From: Castor canadensis
Lineage: Eukaryota; Chordata; Mammalia; Rodentia; Castoridae
Assembly (NCBI RefSeq): GCF_047511655.1
Contig: NC_133392.1
Span: forward strand, 28,196,001 to 28,260,000
DNA length: 64,000 nucleotides
Direction of reading: 5' to 3'
Shown here: piece after piece, positions 54,751 to 64,000 of the stretch
Layout of the letters: every line of letters begins with the position of its first letter
Numbering within the stretch: position 1 is the stretch's first letter
Program-made: the position numbers and the translations under genes
Notes under the pieces: model-generated
Database searches by the model: none
Seen by the model: the letters and a program-made list of their open reading frames with translations, nothing else
What the model was told of the DNA's origin: nothing

Positions 54751-54768
54751 TTCCCCCATTTTTTCTTT
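54751..54768 (-). other. Polypurine tract
   Basis: The minus strand reads AAAGAAAAAATGGGGGAA immediately before the 3' LTR, the normal plus-strand priming site of a retrovirus. Confidence 0.85.
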
Positions 54769-54769
54769 A

Positions 54770-55160
54770 ATAATGATGAGGGTAGGGGCTGAGGATCAGG
54801 AATTGGGGCAAAGCATCAGTCTCCTTAGCTGCTTCCTGCTGGCAGGGGGCATTGTATGGAGCAGGATCCTCAGGCTCCTGTGTCCTGGTAGAAGCCCTCA
54901 TAGCAGTCCTCTGGATGGTTTTGGAGAGGTTGATATCCCTGGAGGTACAACTGGTTAAACTTTTGATTAGCAATAACAGACATGTAGTATGATACTAGGG
55001 AGAAAGCTTAAGAATAGGAGAGCAAGACACATAGGCATTAGGATGTGCATTGGCCAGGAGAACCACTGTGAAATGTTGTTCCCTAGACAATTTCAAGGGT
55101 CCTCTAATTTCCTTCTCATTTTTTTTAACTGTTCCTTGAGAGCTACTGCCATTGGGGGAT
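54770..55160 (-). pseudogene. Possible env C-terminal remnant
   Basis: Between the integrase end and the polypurine tract a hydrophobic run (MCLALLFLSFLPSIILHVC) could be the Env membrane anchor. The rest of Env is absent. Confidence 0.4.
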
Positions 55161-55162
55161 CC

Positions 55163-55720
55163 TCATTGAGCTTGACAGCAGTGGGTGTTGTGAGAATGAC
55201 CAGATGAGGGCTGGTCCACTGAAGTCCCAATGAAGAGAGTAGAAGTTCCTTTTAGGAGAACAAGATCCCCTGGTTTAACAGAAATTGTTATAGGGTGGGG
55301 CAGGATCTGGTCTGCATGCTTTCTGAGAAGTTCCCTGAGAAGGTTAAGGTAAGGTAGGTAGTCAGTCAGAGGAGCAGAGTCTGTTGGAGGCAAGTTTTCT
55401 GAGAGAAATGGGTGGCCATACATTATTATTATTATTTTAGACCCAAATAGGAGTATTAGGAGGAGCATAAAAAGGTGTGTGCTAAGGGACTGCATACCTA
55501 GAGATCTAAATTTATAAAATCCTGTAACTCCCAAGAAAGCTGTAAGCTGCCTTATGGTATGGGGGGAAGGAAACAGAAGATTGGGTTGATGTACTCATGA
55601 CTCAGGAAGTGAGTCTGTCCCTTTAAGGCCACACCTAGGTAGGTGACCTGTGGGAGGCAGGGGTTGTCAGGATTTAGGTTAAATGTAACACCTTTGGATA
55701 AAAGAGAGCTTTAGCTCATT
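55163..55720 (-). pseudogene. Endogenous retrovirus pol, internally deleted
   Basis: The right part resembles the thumb region of reverse transcriptase (QVTYLGVALKG, then GVTGFYKFRSLG in another frame). It passes almost directly to the C-terminal integrase region (LPPTDSAPLTDYLPYLN), so RNase H and most of integrase are deleted. Stops and shifts are present. Confidence 0.75.
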
Positions 55721-56470
55721 TTGTATATAACTTTGTAAATGTTTGTACCATATTTAGATAAAGTATAAACACAACACTGTTACAAGGTGGTCATTTAAGG
55801 CACATGAACAAATGCATAAATTAACTCTGATTTAGTAGTACTTAAAACTTGAGAAGATCATCAGAAAACACAAATAATTTCTTTGATAAAATCTTTCTCT
55901 GTAATGGTTTTTTGTAGATGGTACTCAGAGCAGAACAATATTAAGATAACCTTGTTATTTTATAGACACAGAGAATTTGATTTTAGTTTGACATGACCCT
56001 AAAAATCTTTTAGGCAACTCTTAGATTATACTCAACTTTAACTTTATTACACATTGAAGTTTTTTATTATATACTTTTAAAACTTACTCAGACCTTTATA
56101 TAACATATTAAACCCTTTGATGGCTTGTCTTTATCTCTCTTATTTGAAACAATCTTTAGGATAAACCCTTTTTTTTACAAAATCCTTTCTTATCTAAAAA
56201 TATTCCTTTTTCCTTTAACTTGTCAAAAAATACATTTACTACCTATCTCTATTCTTTTTAGTTGTTTACTTTGTAACTTGCATTTTAAAATTAACTTTTA
56301 TAAGAATTTTGAATTTGTTATATGGACTGGAGTAACTAATTAGTAGCCCTTGGTGTTCTAAGGAATTTTTGATAGGCATAAGGCCTTATTGTTTCTCAGA
56401 GGGGCTTGAGGGGATATTGTTTTGGGTGTGGAAACTGTGAGGGATTTTTGAGTTTTATTTGAATAGGGAG
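55721..56470. other. AT-rich segment within provirus, unassigned
   Basis: About 750 bp of very AT-rich sequence lies where the first half of reverse transcriptase should be. I see no pol motifs; it may be an insertion or a strongly decayed part. Confidence 0.4.
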
Positions 56471-56482
56471 GGCCATCCAGGC

Positions 56483-56903
56483 TCACCCTGTGCTCATCTC
56501 ATCAGTCCACACTGTGGAATCTCTTTGTTTCTGAAGGAGGGGGTAGCAGAGATAGCTGCTTGGGGGGAGGAGAATTTGAGTTTTTAGTTGTGATAGTAAA
56601 TCTTGTCCCAGGAGGGACATTGGAGTTTTAGGTACTATGAGGAAAGAATGACAGAAGAGGAGGTCTCCCAAAGAGCAGGCCAGAGGCCGAGTAAAATAGT
56701 GCTCTAGGGGCTGGCCAGATTTGCCCTGAATGATAACTTTTGTCATTGGACTGGGGACCTGGAGAGAAAGGTAAAATAGAGAAATGAGCTCTACTGTCTA
56801 GCCAGAAAATGATCTTTTGTTTTTTTGTCATAATGGCTACCATGAGGCTCCTCAACACCGATGCCAAGAAGTGGAGCATGGACAGGGGGCTGGGACCCAA
56901 CAA
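56483..56903 (-). pseudogene. Endogenous retrovirus protease remnant
   Basis: Two overlapping frames carry an aspartic-protease-like start (LDSRAHFSILP; the usual D-S/T-G triplet reads D-S-R here) and a later MSLLGQDLL segment. They are in different frames, so the gene is frameshifted as well as altered at the active site. Confidence 0.7.
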
Positions 56904-57234
56904 TCCATAGGAGGTGGCACCTCGCTTTCCATCTGGAGACGGGGGCGCTTAGACCTCCAGTGGTTACCTTTACAGAGAGAGTAGGGTCCTGGTTGGGGGT
57001 GGGGCTGTCTCCTGGGCTGTCCCCCCCTAAGTATTCTCTGCAGAAATGCCCCTCCTGTCCACCATGGTAGCAAACTTGAGATGCAATCCCCAGTCGGGTG
57101 GGGGCAGCAATGAGGTCATGTCTCTTATCTTTCTCTCTGTTAGTAATGTCCAGGTTATAATATACAGACACGGCTAGTTGTATTAGTTGATCTAGTGACT
57201 TTTCTCTTTCAGCCATAGACTGAGTTTTGTCCAA
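56791..57234 (-). pseudogene. Endogenous retrovirus gag nucleocapsid
   Basis: A 147-codon frame contains a single degenerate zinc knuckle, CYHGGQEGHFCREY at residues 55-68. The family pattern C-x2-C-x4-H-x4-C is broken: the second and last Cys are Gly58 and Tyr68. A gamma-type single knuckle supports the class I assignment. It is a relic. Confidence 0.75.
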
Positions 57235-58690
57235 ATATCAGGGGCTGACTGTTAGAAATTTATCTTTGAGGAGAACGACTCTCACCTGTGACTCTAGGTC
57301 CATCTCGGTACGCTTTCTGATAGCATCCTTAAGATGTTGTAGAAAGGTAAGGGGATTTTCTTTAGGGCATTGCTGTAAAGCAAAGTTGTTATTTTACATT
57401 GATCCCTGACACTCTGGAGAGCAGGTCTCTGAACTGTTCTAGGCTTCAGTTTCCTCACTTGAAGAATGAGGAATCTGGTCTAGGTTAAACTACTTTCTTC
57501 CATTATGAGATGGCTGAAGTGACACTAATGCCACTTATCCTCCTCACTATTTTTTTTTTTATTTAGTAATGTTGGGGAATTGAACCAGGGCTTTGTACAT
57601 GCTGGGCAGACATTTTTTCACTGAGATACTTTCTCAGCCCCAAATATCTTTTTTTGTCTTTGGCTGTACTGGATTTGAACTCAGGGCTTTATGCCTGCAA
57701 AGCAGCACTCTACTGCTTGAGCCATATCACCAGCCCCTTTTAGTGTGGATCTGCCAAGGAGACTGCCTGTGCCCCTGTAAGGTAGGCCCATTTATTCCCT
57801 CATTTTTAGGTGCCACTAGTATTGGGGCTCATTGTAAATGGTAATCATTTCCAACCTGAGTGGCCTGGGCCAGAACCCATTGCTTTTCTAATGAGACAAG
57901 AGTCTGGTCTAGTAGAAGCATAATATCCTTTTATGCCAATTCAAAGGTTTAGATCACAGAGATAAAGGCTTGGATGTATTTGTCTGGGCATTAGTATAGT
58001 TGTTTAGATGTTTTTTAATTTCCCTTAGATCTGATAACTGGAAGGGGACATAAGATTTGCCCTCTTTTTACCATTACCTATTGAAGGGGGAAGCACCTAT
58101 TAGGAGGTTTTGAATATTGGGGTGGCTTAGGAGGTAGAAATTTGTATAGGGAACCTCAGTTTACTTTTTTCCCTTTTATAGAAAATGTCTAATTGGAGTA
58201 TAGTATTGTAATTTAAGGAACCCTGTGAAGGCCACTGCTCTTGGTCAACCAAGGCATATTGAGGCCAGGCCTCAGTACAAAGCTTTTAACATCTACAAGC
58301 CAGAAGACTGGAAGGTGCAGAGCCCATCTAGAAAGAACAAAATGCTAGGATCCTGTCTTTTAGCTAACAGCAGGCAGCCTCTTTAATAAAGGCTACTTTT
58401 TTAATAAAGGAATAAATCATGTATAAAGTTAGAGAAGGGCATTCAGAGGGCATCCTGGGCCAATAACGGTACCATATGGGACAAGTAGTGTTAATATTTG
58501 GAGGGAAAAATTTATGGTGAGTTCGAGAGTATAGAAAATTTTAAATGAGAACTTTAGAGACCACAGTAATGTGCTATTTCTGGGACTATAACCTTGAGTT
58601 AACAATTGGCTTATAAGGGCTGGGTCTGGTGCCAAGGTGTGAGGTGGGACTAGGAGCAGGGCCTGTGGAAGGCACCACCCCCTCCACACA
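57075..58690 (-). pseudogene. Endogenous retrovirus gag, capsid remnants
   Basis: Fragments of Gag can be followed leftwards from 58690 (frame 58429-58689) to 57235, broken by stops and by two ID-like SINEs at 57545-57740. Assignment is by position between matrix and nucleocapsid and by the text near 57240-57400. Confidence 0.5.
57545..57740 (-). mobile_element. Two tandem ID-like SINEs in the provirus
   Basis: Two reversed ID-like monomers stand side by side (GGGGAATTGAACCAGGGC... and TACTGGATTTGAACTCAGGG...), inserted into gag. Confidence 0.75.
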
Positions 58691-59021
58691 CACCCAGGAC
58701 AAGCAAGCCTGACTGCCTAGGCCTGATCCTGCGGCCTGTCGCCCCTCCCCCCTTCCTGTGTACTCCGCGCGTTTATTCTAGGGGAAGTGGCGGTGGGCCA
58801 CAGCCATCACCATGTGTGGCTGGCGGCCCAGGATGTGCTGGGTCCTCTCTATGGATTTTCTTAGCTACGGCAGGTGTTTTTGCTGTGTCTAGGAGCTGGC
58901 ATCCTGTGCATGAGTGTACCTGTTTGCTTTCCCTCTTCCCTTTGTGGGGGTGGAGTTAGGGTGTGAGCATGGCAGCCAGCCACAGTTTTTTGTAAGTGCT
59001 TTTTGTAAAACAGCTGATGTA

Positions 59022-59970
59022 GCAACACCACCAACAACAGGTGTTGGCGAGGATTCGGGGGAAAAAGGAACCCTCTTACACTGTTGGTGGGAATGTAAAC
59101 TAGTACAACCACTCTGGAAGAATATTTGGAGGCTACTTAAAAAGCTAGACATCGATCTACCATTTGATCCAGCAATACCACTCTTGGGGATATACCCAAA
59201 AGACTGTGAAATAGGTTACTCCAGAGGCACCTGCACACCCATGTTTATTGTGGCACTATTCACAATAGCCAAGTTATGGAAACAGCCAAGATGCCCCACC
59301 ACTGACGAATGGATTAAGAAAATGTGGTATCTATACACAATGGAATTTTATGCAGCCATGAAGAAGAACGAAATGTTATCATTCACTGGTAAATGGATGG
59401 AATTGGAGAACATCATTCTGAGTGAGGTTAGCCTGGCCCAAAAGACCAAAAATCGTATGTTCTCCCTCATATGTGGACATTAGATCAAGGGCAAACACAA
59501 TGGGATTGGACTTTGAGCACATGATAAAAGCGAGAGCACACAAGGAAGGGGTGAGGATAGGTAAGACACCTAAAAAATTAGCTAGCATTTGTTGCCCTTA
59601 ACGCAGAGAAACTAAAGCAGATACCTTAAAAGCAACTGAGGCCAATATGAAAAGGGGAACAGGTACTAGAGAAAAGGTTAGATCAAAAAGAATTAACCTA
59701 GAAGGTAACACCCACGCACAGGAAATCAATGTGAGTGAACTCCCTGTATAGCTATCCTTATCTCAACCAACAAAAACCCTTGTCCCTTCCTGTTATTGCT
59801 TATACTCTCTCTACAACAAAATTAGAAATAAGGGCAAAATAGTTTCTGCTGGGTATTGGGGGGGGAGAAGGAGGGGGTGGAGTGGGTGGTAAGGGAGGGG
59901 GTGGGGGCAGGGGGGAGAAATGAACCAAGCCTTGTATGCACATATGAATAATAAAAGAAAAAGGAAAAAA
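59022..59970 (+). mobile_element. 5'-truncated L1 inside the provirus
   Basis: A 949-bp fragment carries the last ~145 codons of L1 ORF2 in one open frame (to a stop at about 59483, with the family's [19 protein letters not shown] and CTPMFI segments), a 3' UTR with a G-rich run (59860-59915), AATAAAAG and an A-tail. A perfect 15-bp duplication AAAACAGCTGATGTA (59007-59021 and 59971-59985) flanks it. It lies opposite to the provirus and must be younger than it. Confidence 0.92.
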
Positions 59971-60523
59971 AAAACAGCTGATGTAAAGTTACTTTAGACT
60001 GAGAAGCCTGGCAAACTAGTTGGAATAACTTAAGTCATAAGGTACCATGTTACAAGTTTTTCATGGGAGGCAGGGTCCCAGTAAGCCCAGGGAGGGGAAG
60101 GCAGACAGAGACAAAGGACATGTGGTGAGACCATGGAGGAAGCAGAAAAGGTGTCCTGACATCTTAGGTGAGGGAGGAGAAGGCAGAGCCTGGAGGCATG
60201 ACACACGCCTGAGGGATTAGCCATCACCTGTCCCTCTAGGTCACTCCCATTGACTGGTACTGGAACACTTTCAGCAACAGGAAACCTCCACTCTCTGGTC
60301 ACTGTCTCAGGAAAAAGGGACATTAGACAGGAGGTGGGGAAAGAGAAGCAGTCATCAGATGCCATAATCAAATAGGACTCCCCCAATGTAGCATGAGGGG
60401 TATCTGAATAAATCCCAGGCTTGGTCTCAGTCCACAGGGAGGGGGCATGAGCTCCCCAGAGCCAGAATCACCGTGAGGCCAGAGTTGACAAGGAGTGGCT
60501 TGACACCATGACAGGAAAGTCCC

Positions 60524-60955
60524 TCAGGAAGACAGGAAGAAACAGGCATGGTAAGCAGTGCAAGAAATCTGTTTACATGGGGAAGGAGGAGATTCAGGAG
60601 AGGAATTGGTTGATTTAGAAGCTGGTTTAGAGACTAATAGAATCTGCACAGGGGAACAGAAAGTACAGAGGGAGGGTTTGATGCAGAGATAGGGAAAGGA
60701 GTGGACGTAGGAAAGTTCCTTCCGTTTACCAGCACACTCACAGAAATTGTATAAGTCCCTTAAAATATTGGGATTGAAAGTGCCATTAAGTGACCATTTG
60801 GAGGCATTGTCTAATGGGTATTGGGGCCAGGCATGATTACAGAGAAAAATGAGCTTTCGTGGCTTAAGATCAGGCATTAGGCAGAGGGGCCCAAGGTTGG
60901 CCAGGAGACATCTCAATGAGGAGTCTGAGGGAATTTGGGACGGTCCAACTCCCAT
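60524..60955 (-). pseudogene. Endogenous retrovirus gag, matrix part
   Basis: A 143-codon frame begins MGVGPSQIPSDSSLRCLLAN and resembles the start of class I ERV Gag (matrix). A glycine follows Met, the usual myristoylation position. The frame is followed by stops and shifts, so the gene is dead. The DNA between this part and the LTR (60956-61427) holds the leader with (GA)n runs at 61015-61030 and 61340-61376. Confidence 0.7.
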
Positions 60956-61341
60956 GGTGAGGCCTGACCTGAGGAGAGATATGGCGGGGATCCCCGAAAT
61001 ATCAGGTCCTCGGGAGAGAGAGAGAGAGATGTGGAGTACCCAGAGGGAATGTCTTCACCAAGGGAGTCCACAGTCCCTAGTTGGGAACCCGGTTCCCAGG
61101 GACAGGAGCAAGCCGAGACCTAGCGTTAGGATTTTGAGGAAATGAGAGAGATCACAGCTCTGCGTGCGAGAAGGACTCACTGAGAGAGAGGACCTTGAGG
61201 AAAGATTGGTCAGTGGTGGATGGTGGTTGGAGGCACGCTGGGGTAGTGGAACTTCCCTGTGAGCTAGTGAGGGAGTGGTGTTTTTTAGGATCAGGGGTTC
61301 CAGCAAAGCAGCTCAGATCCCGGAGGAAGGGAATGGGAGGG

Positions 61342-61380
<39 letters not shown>

Positions 61381-61427
61381 GGGTGGGGGAGGCCGGGAGA
61401 ACAAGGTCAGTTCCAGGAGCGCACCCG

Positions 61428-61445
61428 ATCTGAGTCACGGCACCA
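61428..61445 (-). other. Primer-binding site, tRNA-His
   Basis: The + strand reads ATCTGAGTCACGGCACCA, which matches the 3' end of mammalian tRNA-His (CCGAGTCACGGCACCA) over at least 15 of the last 16 bases. It begins 2 nt inside the 5' LTR, the usual position. Confidence 0.85.
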
Positions 61446-61447
61446 AA

Positions 61448-61764
61448 TGTTAGGAAAAATGCTGCTCACAAAGAAAGCTCACGAGAAAAGTCTCATGTCC
61501 AAGAGCAAAGTTCAATGGCAGGCCCAAACTGCCAGGCTGGCCGGGGAAAAGATGGCACAGAGCGAATCTGGGCCAGGCAGGGCTTTTATAGAAGGGGGGG
61601 GGGTTAAGGAAGTTAGCGCATGCGCGGGAGTCTCTGGTAGGGGTGGGGCTGTCTTAGAGCGTGGGATTTTCTGTTTAAGGGAGGGGCTGTTTGGAAGTTT
61701 CTCAAGTGAGGTCTGAGGATAAAATAGCCGCTGACTTATAAATGGTGATATTATTGTTCTATCA
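61448..61764 (-). repeat. 5' LTR of the provirus
   Basis: 317 bp, TG...CA ends. On the minus strand it has a TATAAAA promoter motif (+ strand 61585-61590 region). Compared with the other LTR it has about 10 % differences and a longer G run (61596-61604). Confidence 0.92.
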
Positions 61765-61769
61765 CACAG

Positions 61770-61972
61770 AAGGAGCAATAATCTTTAAAACAGTTCTTCC
61801 AATAAATTGGCTTCATCACTAAAAAAAGAAAAATTATAAGCTCATTAGTATATTAATCCACCGATGAGATCAAAAACCTCATGATCCAATCACTTCCCCA
61901 AAGTCCATCAGCTAGCAAGCAACCCTTTTACATATGGCTTTTGGGATACATTTTAGATCTAAACCATAGTAC
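61770..61972 (-). mobile_element. MaLR-like LTR, right part
   Basis: After the provirus the host LTR resumes and ends 'GATCTAAACCATAGTA', the expected end of the element that began at 54112. Confidence 0.55.
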
Positions 61973-62394
61973 TATTTAAGTTTAAATTGATTTCTGTTGT
62001 TTACAGTCAGGAAACTCGAGCCATCAGGAAATGGCTGTCTGAGCCATGACTTGGCATTTTCTTTCTTCCAGTACACTGTGACATGTCAATGTCTCTGCAT
62101 CCCAAGTTCTTGGGTGAAGCAATCTGACTGGCCAGTTTCAGTTAGAGATCCACTCATGGTCCAATCAGCCTGGCTTCAAAAGAAGGCTGGGTAACATGGT
62201 GCCAGTAAGGCTAGTTAGGGGGCTGGCAGGATGGTATCCACACACGGTTATGTGAGCTGTGTGGACCGTACACTGTGCAGCTTCAAGAGTCCCATTCACA
62301 CTATAAACATTGCAAATGTCCTTATTCATAATTAAACTAGCTCAGCAGATGGCAATAAAGTGTGTTGGGAAAGGAACACTTGAATTCTTTTTGC
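61973..62394. other. Intergenic, nothing recognised
   Basis: Unique-looking sequence with no gene or clear repeat. Confidence 0.4.
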
Positions 62395-62725
62395 CATTTT
62401 TATTTTGGTGGTACTAGGATTTAGACTTGGGGCCTCATACTTGCTTGCCAGGTGCTCTACTACTTAGCCACACTCCAGTTCTTTTTGCTTTAGTTATCTT
62501 TTGAATAGGGTCTCTGTTTTTTGGCCCAGGTCCACTTGGATTCTGAGCCTCCTAGTTGCACTTCCCATGTAGCTGGTATGACAGGTGCACCACTATTCCA
62601 ACTAATTGGGTGAGATGGGGGTCTTCCTAACTTCTTAGCCTGGCTGGTTTCAAACCGTGATCCTCACAATCTATGCCTCCTGAGTAGCCGGGAGTACAGG
62701 CATGAGTCACTATGCCCAGCTTGAT
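62395..62725 (-). mobile_element. Three-part composite SINE
   Basis: ID-like unit (GGTACTAGGATTTAGACTTG...), then TTTTGCTTTAGTTATCTTTTG leading into a B1-like unit, then GGGTGAGATGGGGGTCTTCC leading into a second B1-like unit ending 'GAGTCACTATGCCCAGC'. Third copy of the arrangement at 13180 and 19203. Confidence 0.8.
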
Positions 62726-62830
62726 TTTTTCTTTTTTTTTTTTGTCATTGACCAGTTTATTTAGTCAAATTATAACATAATAGAGGCTTATATTTCTATA
62801 GTGATAAGAACACAGTATGAATTTTTTTTT

Positions 62831-62888
62831 TCATTTTTCTTTTATTATTCATATGTGCATACAAGGCTTGGTTTATTTCTCCCCCCTG
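62831..62888 (-). mobile_element. Short L1 3'-end fragment
   Basis: TTCTTTTATTATTCATATG, TGCATACAAGGCTTGGTTTA and TTTCTCCCCCC are the reverse of the 3' end of the L1 at 59.9 kb. The 62740-62830 stretch with poly-T runs is probably another retroposed tail. Confidence 0.75.
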
Positions 62889-63045
62889 GATTTTTTCTTT
62901 TTGAGACAGGGTCTTGCTATGTAGCTGAGGTTGTCCCTGAGCTTGCTCTGTAGCCCAGACTGGCCAACTCTGTTTCTTTACAATCCCTCTGCTTCAGCCT
63001 CCCTCAGTGCTGGGATTACAGGTGTGTTCCACCACACTTGGCTTT
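62889..63045 (-). mobile_element. B1 SINE
   Basis: 'TTTTTGAGACAGGGTCTTGC', 'GTAGCCCAGACTGGCCAAC', 'GTGCTGGGATTACAGGTGTG' in reverse orientation. It contains the internal duplication of rodent B1. Confidence 0.85.
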
Positions 63046-63374
63046 TCTAATTCTTATATAGGTGTTCTATGGGATATTGATGACCCCAGGCTAGCCTCAC
63101 TCCTCAGCAGGGAAGTGTTTGATAGTTCTAAGACAAGATAGCATGACTTGGTATATTAGTTGACTTCATGATACTATAATGATATACATGAGACAAGCAA
63201 TTTATAAGGAAAAGAAAGTTTGTTTAGCTCACAGTTTTGGAGGTACAAGTTCAAGACCAGGTAACTCCACTGGTTTGGGCCTCCAGTGAGGGCAACATAT
63301 CATGGAAGGAGCATGTGCTGGAGTGAGAGCTCTTATGTGCAGCCAGGAAACAGGGGTGGTGGTGGGGAGGGGGG

Positions 63375-63480
63375 AGCATGACTCAAGTGGTAGAGCACCT
63401 GTTTAGCAAGTATCTGCTTTGCAAGCATGAAGCCTTGAGTTCAAAACCAGTTCCACCAAAACAAAACAAAACAAAACAAA
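63375..63480 (+). mobile_element. ID-like SINE
   Basis: 'CATGACTCAAGTGGTAGAGC', 'GCCTTGAGTTCAAAACCAG' and an (AAAAC)n tail. Confidence 0.75.
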
Positions 63481-63684
63481 AAACCTACGCAATACTTTGG
63501 GGCAGAGGGGGCAGGTGGCCCAAATAATGTATACATGTATAAGTGCCTGTAAAAAAAAAAAAAAAAAAGAAATGGGGGTGGGGTGGGGGAGGTGACCAGC
63601 CAGGCACTATAAACCCTTTCAAGGACAACCTCCAATGGCCTAAGAACCTCCTATTAGGAAATATTAGGCCCATCTCTTATTATT

Positions 63685-63885
63685 TATTTATTTTTTGGTG
63701 GGACTGAGGTTTGAACTCAGGGCTTTGCACTTGCAAAGCAGGCACTCTACTGCAGTCCATTTTGCTCTGGTTATTTTGGAGATGGGGTCTTGCCTAGGCT
63801 GTCTTCGAACTTCCATCCTTCCATCCTTCCAATCTCAGTCTCTCAAGTAGCTAGGATTATAGGTGTGAGCCACCAGCACCTGGCT
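63685..63885 (-). mobile_element. B1+ID composite SINE
   Basis: ID-like 'GACTGAGGTTTGAACTCAGG', then 'TTTTGCTCTGGTTATTTTGG' and a B1-like part ending 'TATAGGTGTGAGCCACCAG'. Confidence 0.75.
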
Positions 63886-64000
63886 ATAGACCTACTTCTT
63901 TAAAGGTCCATAGCACCTACTATTACCACCATCTTGGAGACCAAACTTTTAAGATCTAGACCTTTGGGAGATGCTATCCAAATTCAAACCATAGCAGTTG

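Larger units (their letters stand above)
54432..61764 (-). mobile_element. Class I (gamma-like) endogenous retrovirus, defective
   Basis: Two matching LTRs (54432-54750 and 61448-61764), both TG...CA, enclose about 6.7 kb. CACAG directly flanks both ends (54427-54431 and 61765-61769), a 5-bp target duplication. On the minus strand, next to the right (5') LTR, is a primer-binding site for tRNA-His; next to the left (3') LTR is a polypurine tract. Gag, protease and parts of pol remain, all with breaks; most of pol and env is missing. The two LTRs differ at about 30 of 317 positions by eye, so the insertion is not recent. The provirus cannot make functional proteins. Confidence 0.92.
63148..64000 (-). 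mobile_element. MaLR-like LTR with SINE insertions
   Basis: The element starts 'TATATTAGTTGACTTCATG', continues with 'TTTGTTTAGCTCACAGTTTT', and its end 'CAAATTCAAACCATAGCA' is at 63980-63997. An ID-like SINE (63375-63480, +) and a reversed B1+ID composite (63685-63885) interrupt it. Confidence 0.5.

Noticed and set aside
58914-59483. 189-codon open frame as a host gene.
   Set aside because: Its second part is the C-terminus of L1 ORF2 and its first part is provirus sequence before the L1 insertion point, so it is a chance fusion.
1-64000. CRISPR arrays, bacterial operons or phage-like systems.
   Set aside because: No spaced direct repeats of that kind; codon use, introns and SINEs show that this is mammalian DNA.

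Overview
This window is vertebrate genomic DNA, almost certainly from a rodent. The evidence is a spliced homeobox gene, CpG-rich promoter sequence, and many B1-like and ID-like (tRNA-derived) SINEs, often fused as B1+ID dimers or longer composites. The SINE repertoire suggests a non-murid rodent, possibly the beaver/kangaroo-rat group; that placement is inference from repeat structure only. There is one confidently recognised functional protein-coding gene: LBX1 (ladybird homeobox 1), on the + strand. Its two coding exons lie at 25418-25742 and 26435-26955 and encode an intact 281-residue homeodomain transcription factor.

Layout. 0.2-19.5 kb: intergenic DNA with B1, ID and composite SINEs and old MIR/L2 fragments, plus a few AT-rich or GC-rich islands that look conserved. 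About 19.5-39.2 kb: the LBX1 domain, in which I see no young SINE at all. It holds a CpG-rich upstream region (23.7-25.4 kb), LBX1 with its 3' UTR (to about 28.03 kb), and a series of TAAT-rich, probably conserved non-coding blocks (about 29.2, 29.8, 31.4, 34.3, 34.8, 35.6, 36.7 and 37.0 kb) that are candidate enhancers. 39.2-54 kb: repeat-rich intergenic DNA with a processed RPS21 pseudogene, old L1M 3' ends, solo LTR-like elements and a nested retroposed 3' UTR. 54.1-62.0 kb: a MaLR-like LTR split by a 7.3-kb class I (gamma-like) endogenous retrovirus on the minus strand. The provirus keeps both LTRs, a tRNA-His primer-binding site, a polypurine tract and a 5-bp target duplication, but its genes are broken and internally deleted, and a truncated L1 lies inside it. 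62-64 kb: more SINEs and a LTR-like repeat.

The biology of the window is one developmental regulator with dispersed cis-regulatory DNA. In mammals LBX1 lies between TLX1 and BTRC. Given LBX1 on +, the right side of this window should face TLX1 and the left side BTRC; neither gene is visible here. I found no bacterial-type operon, CRISPR array or novel multi-gene system. The most interesting material is the SINE-free regulatory landscape and the nested retroelement structures. Conservation statements are judged from sequence texture, not from an alignment.
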